Below are positions 62,334 through 64,000 of a DNA stretch of 64,000 nucleotides, in pieces. Under the pieces are notes generated by a model. That model was not told the origin of the DNA. It was given only the letters and a program-made list of their open reading frames with translations, and searched no databases. Both the position numbers and the translations under genes were made by a program. Every line of letters begins with the position of its first letter. Within the stretch, counting starts at the first letter, position 1. The DNA is from Streptomyces camelliae (GTDB lineage Bacteria > Actinomycetota > Actinomycetes > Streptomycetales > Streptomycetaceae): assembly GCF_027625935.1 (NCBI RefSeq), contig NZ_CP115301.1, positions 209,285 to 273,284 of the forward strand, read 5' to 3'.

Positions 62334-62411
62334 ATGATCGATCTGCGCCGGGATCACCCGGACGACTTCACGGTGTCACGCGAGGACTACGGCCGGGGCT
62401 TCTACTCCTAG
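62334..62411 (+). CDS. Very short ORF
   Basis: 25 codons (MIDLRRDHPDDFTVSREDYG...) ending in TAG. Composition is protein-like, but no ribosome site is seen. It may be the relic of a larger gene. Nothing else is seen between 62412 and 62665. Confidence 0.25.
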   Translation: MIDLRRDHPDDFTVSREDYGRGFYS

Positions 62412-62665
62412 CCCGGGGGAGAACGCGGGCAGCCATGACAACAGCTCGTCAGGTCGAGCACGGAGAGCTACTTGTCACTTCGCGGCAGCTTCGGGAGCAC
62501 AGGGCCTCGATCCCCGTGGGTTCGGGGAAACTGAAAGTTGTTCAGCGCGAACCCACGGGTGCGCCAGTATGCGTCAGGTCGATCCATCCGCGGGCTCGGG
62601 TGAAACACGGGGATGCCGAGCGATCCGACGGACTTCCGTGGTGACGTCGGCCTGCACGTCCTCCG

Positions 62666-63223
62666 TCAGGAGGGCCGCCCGCCGAACTGCCAGTTGTGCA
62701 CCTCGATGTCGGCGTACCGGTCCGGGGTCAGGATGGCGCGTGCCGTCTCCGGGTCCGGCGCCCGGAGCAACACCGCCGTGCCCAGCCAGGTGGTGCCGTT
62801 GTCGGACAGCAGCGGCCCGTAGGCGATCAGCTCGTCCCGGTCGGGCGGCACCGCGAGGTCGGCGGCCTGCCCTGTGCCGAGGCCGAGCACCAGATACCGG
62901 TTGCCGCCGGTCCGGCCGCCGGGGAAGTCCCACATGGTACGCCCCAGCATGTTGCGCCACCGTCGCAGCAGCACGTCCCGGTAGGCGCCGGCCTGGTAAT
63001 TCGGCTCATCGAAGGCGAAAGCGCGGGCAGCGGCGGGATCGGGCAGGTCGACGATGTGCACGCTTCCGGTGGGTGTGTCGCCGTCGTCGGCGAGGGTCGG
63101 GCCCCGGGCGATCATCTCCTTCGCGTACCGGTCCATGTAGGACCAATGATCTTCCAGCAGCTCGTCGCGCAGCGGCAGGGAGCCGGGCCGGTCGCGGTGG
63201 TAGCAGAGGAACTCCATGTCCAT
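62666..63223 (-). CDS. Tandem YCII-domain protein
   Basis: 185 aa with two YCII-like ferredoxin folds: residues 1-95 (MEFLCYHRDRPGSLPLRDEL, MIARGPTLADDGDTPTGSVH, DLPDPAAARAFAFDEPNYQA) and 105-185 (YLVLGLGTGQAADLAVPPDR, AYGPLLSDNGTTWLGTAVLL, ILTPDRYADIEVHNWQFGGR). YCII proteins bind small aromatic or peroxide-like ligands, often with a His-Asp pair; the role here is unknown. Confidence 0.82.
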   Translation of the reverse strand: MDMEFLCYHRDRPGSLPLRDELLEDHWSYMDRYAKEMIARGPTLADDGDTPTGSVHIVDLPDPAAARAFAFDEPNYQAGAYRDVLLRRWRNMLGRTMWDFPGGRTGGNRYLVLGLGTGQAADLAVPPDRDELIAYGPLLSDNGTTWLGTAVLLRAPDPETARAILTPDRYADIEVHNWQFGGRPS

Positions 63224-63359
63224 AGGGTCTCTTCAAGGAGGTAACCAGGACGAGCGAGTTTCACCGCGATGACTGCTCGGCCGCCTCACCCAGAAGCAAG
63301 CGTGCCGACTCCGCGCAGCGGATGGCCGTCTTCTCGTCGATGCTGAAGACGAGGGACAG

Positions 63360-63731
63360 GTGGAGCGGGTCGGCGCCGTGGGTGAGGGCCTCTTCGAGCT
63401 GGCGTGGGAACGCTTCGACTACCTGCGCCTTTTCACCCAGACTCACGCGAAGCTCAGCGTGGACTACATCCCGTTCACGCGCCGCAGTGGCATGCTCGGC
63501 GCCTACACGGTCGCCCCGATGGAGTGGCTCGACAAGGCGATCACAGAGGCCCACCCGCTCCTCAACGCCACGTCCCCTGAGTTGGGTCCGAAGCAGCTGG
63601 GCTCCCTCAAGCAGCAACTCGATGACCAGCTCAATCGACTGCTCAGCCAGGCATTCTGGGCGGCAGGGGGGAAGGCGGTAGACCTGCACGCGTGTGGTGG
63701 CCACCTCAGCGGCTCGAGCGACGCAAGCTGA
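63360..63731 (+). CDS. Hypothetical protein, probably 5'-truncated
   Basis: Up to 123 codons from GTG 63360 (VERVGAVGEGLFELAWERFD). LRLFTQTHAKLSVDYIPFTR and PKQLGSLKQQLDDQLNRLLS look like a genuine helical protein. No ribosome site precedes the GTG, so the start may be lost. Confidence 0.4.
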   Translation: MERVGAVGEGLFELAWERFDYLRLFTQTHAKLSVDYIPFTRRSGMLGAYTVAPMEWLDKAITEAHPLLNATSPELGPKQLGSLKQQLDDQLNRLLSQAFWAAGGKAVDLHACGGHLSGSSDAS

Positions 63732-63786
63732 CGCCAAGGCGCCGGACGTCCTTTGGAGACCTGCTGTCTGCCCGTACGATGCGCGC

Positions 63787-63981
63787 GTGACACCTCGCCG
63801 CGCCCTTGGCGCCGGTCCTCAGACCATCCGCGCCGCGCAGGCCGACCTGCTCGATGCCCTTCCCGGCCTCCGTCTCCCTGATCTGGAGGAGCTGCGGTCC
63901 CGAGGGGTGCTCGGTACCCGCGCGGCGTCGCCCCCGGCACCGCGGCGGACTCTCGGTGTCGGCGGCCGCGCCGCGCTGTAG
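63787..63981 (+). CDS. Small hypothetical protein
   Basis: 64 aa from GTG 63787 (VTPRRALGAGPQTIRAAQAD). ADLLDALPGLRLPDLEELRS is a Leu-rich amphipathic helix, followed by a basic Pro/Ala tail. No family recognised and no strong ribosome site. Confidence 0.35.
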   Translation: MTPRRALGAGPQTIRAAQADLLDALPGLRLPDLEELRSRGVLGTRAASPPAPRRTLGVGGRAAL

Positions 63982-64000
63982 GGAGCCGGCCCGGCGTCGT

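Overview
The window is typical of a Streptomyces chromosome. GC is very high, many starts are GTG, TTA codons are rare and sit in regulators, and the regulators are of actinomycete type (SARP/AfsR, ECF41). Short dispersed intergenic repeats and many insertion-sequence relics suggest an accessory region. No rRNA, tRNA or CRISPR array was seen.

Left part (1-8.6 kb): a small oxidative locus. It holds two CerJ/AviN-like KAS III paralogues (one cut by the window edge), a P450, an F420-type LLM oxidoreductase, an aromatic-ring-type FAD monooxygenase, a LUD-domain protein, an SDR, and an ECF41 (SigJ-like) sigma factor with a TTA codon. One promoter motif, CATTCCGG-N10-TGTCGTACT, occurs three times: before the first KAS gene, between the sigma gene and the P450, and before the LUD gene. 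This marks a local ECF regulon. The middle copy still carries the deleted remains of a second LUD gene.

8.9-18.2 kb: a second ECF41-like sigma factor and a ruined response regulator (101-bp duplication, CTGCCG repeat). Then come two genes that read as the orthosomycin-resistance rRNA methyltransferases AviRa and AviRb, a toxin-antitoxin-like pair, RmlA and RmlB (dTDP-sugar activation), and the tail of an NDP-hexose 2,3-dehydratase. This looks like a stripped-down orthosomycin-type locus that kept resistance. Several gene relics follow.

18.2-25 kb: ordinary regulator/target pairs (GbsR-like with a DUF4097 protein, TetR with a hydrolase), a secreted protein, a poly-gamma-glutamate hydrolase relic and a flavin-dependent hydroxylase of the acyl-CoA dehydrogenase fold.

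25.4-39.9 kb: the main system. A tightly coupled operon, with six 4-bp ATGA overlaps, encodes a LysW-type amino-group carrier protein (AmCP), its LysX ligase, a small aminotransferase-like protein without the PLP lysine, a full DegT aminotransferase, LysY reductase, one polypeptide fusing LysZ kinase to LysK-type releasing peptidase, a split transketolase, an APC permease and an SDR. Glutamate would be loaded on the carrier, phosphorylated, reduced to the semialdehyde, extended by two carbons by the transketolase, aminated and released. This is the logic known for the diamino-dihydroxyheptanoic acid unit of vazabitide A. A YCII-LuxR fusion regulator and a large SARP-NB-ARC-TPR regulator with a TTA codon flank it. 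No NRPS or PKS is present, so the final product is open.

39.9-64 kb: a decayed mobile-element region. It holds small secreted and membrane proteins, a tautomerase, an amidohydrolase with a MerR regulator, relics of IS21, ISL3, IS256, IS5, a TnsB-like transposase and a tyrosine integrase, one complete IS3-family element with a 3-bp target duplication, an isolated lspA, and a zinc-independent ribosomal protein trio (L33, L31 type B, L36) whose upstream control region has been replaced by transposase debris.
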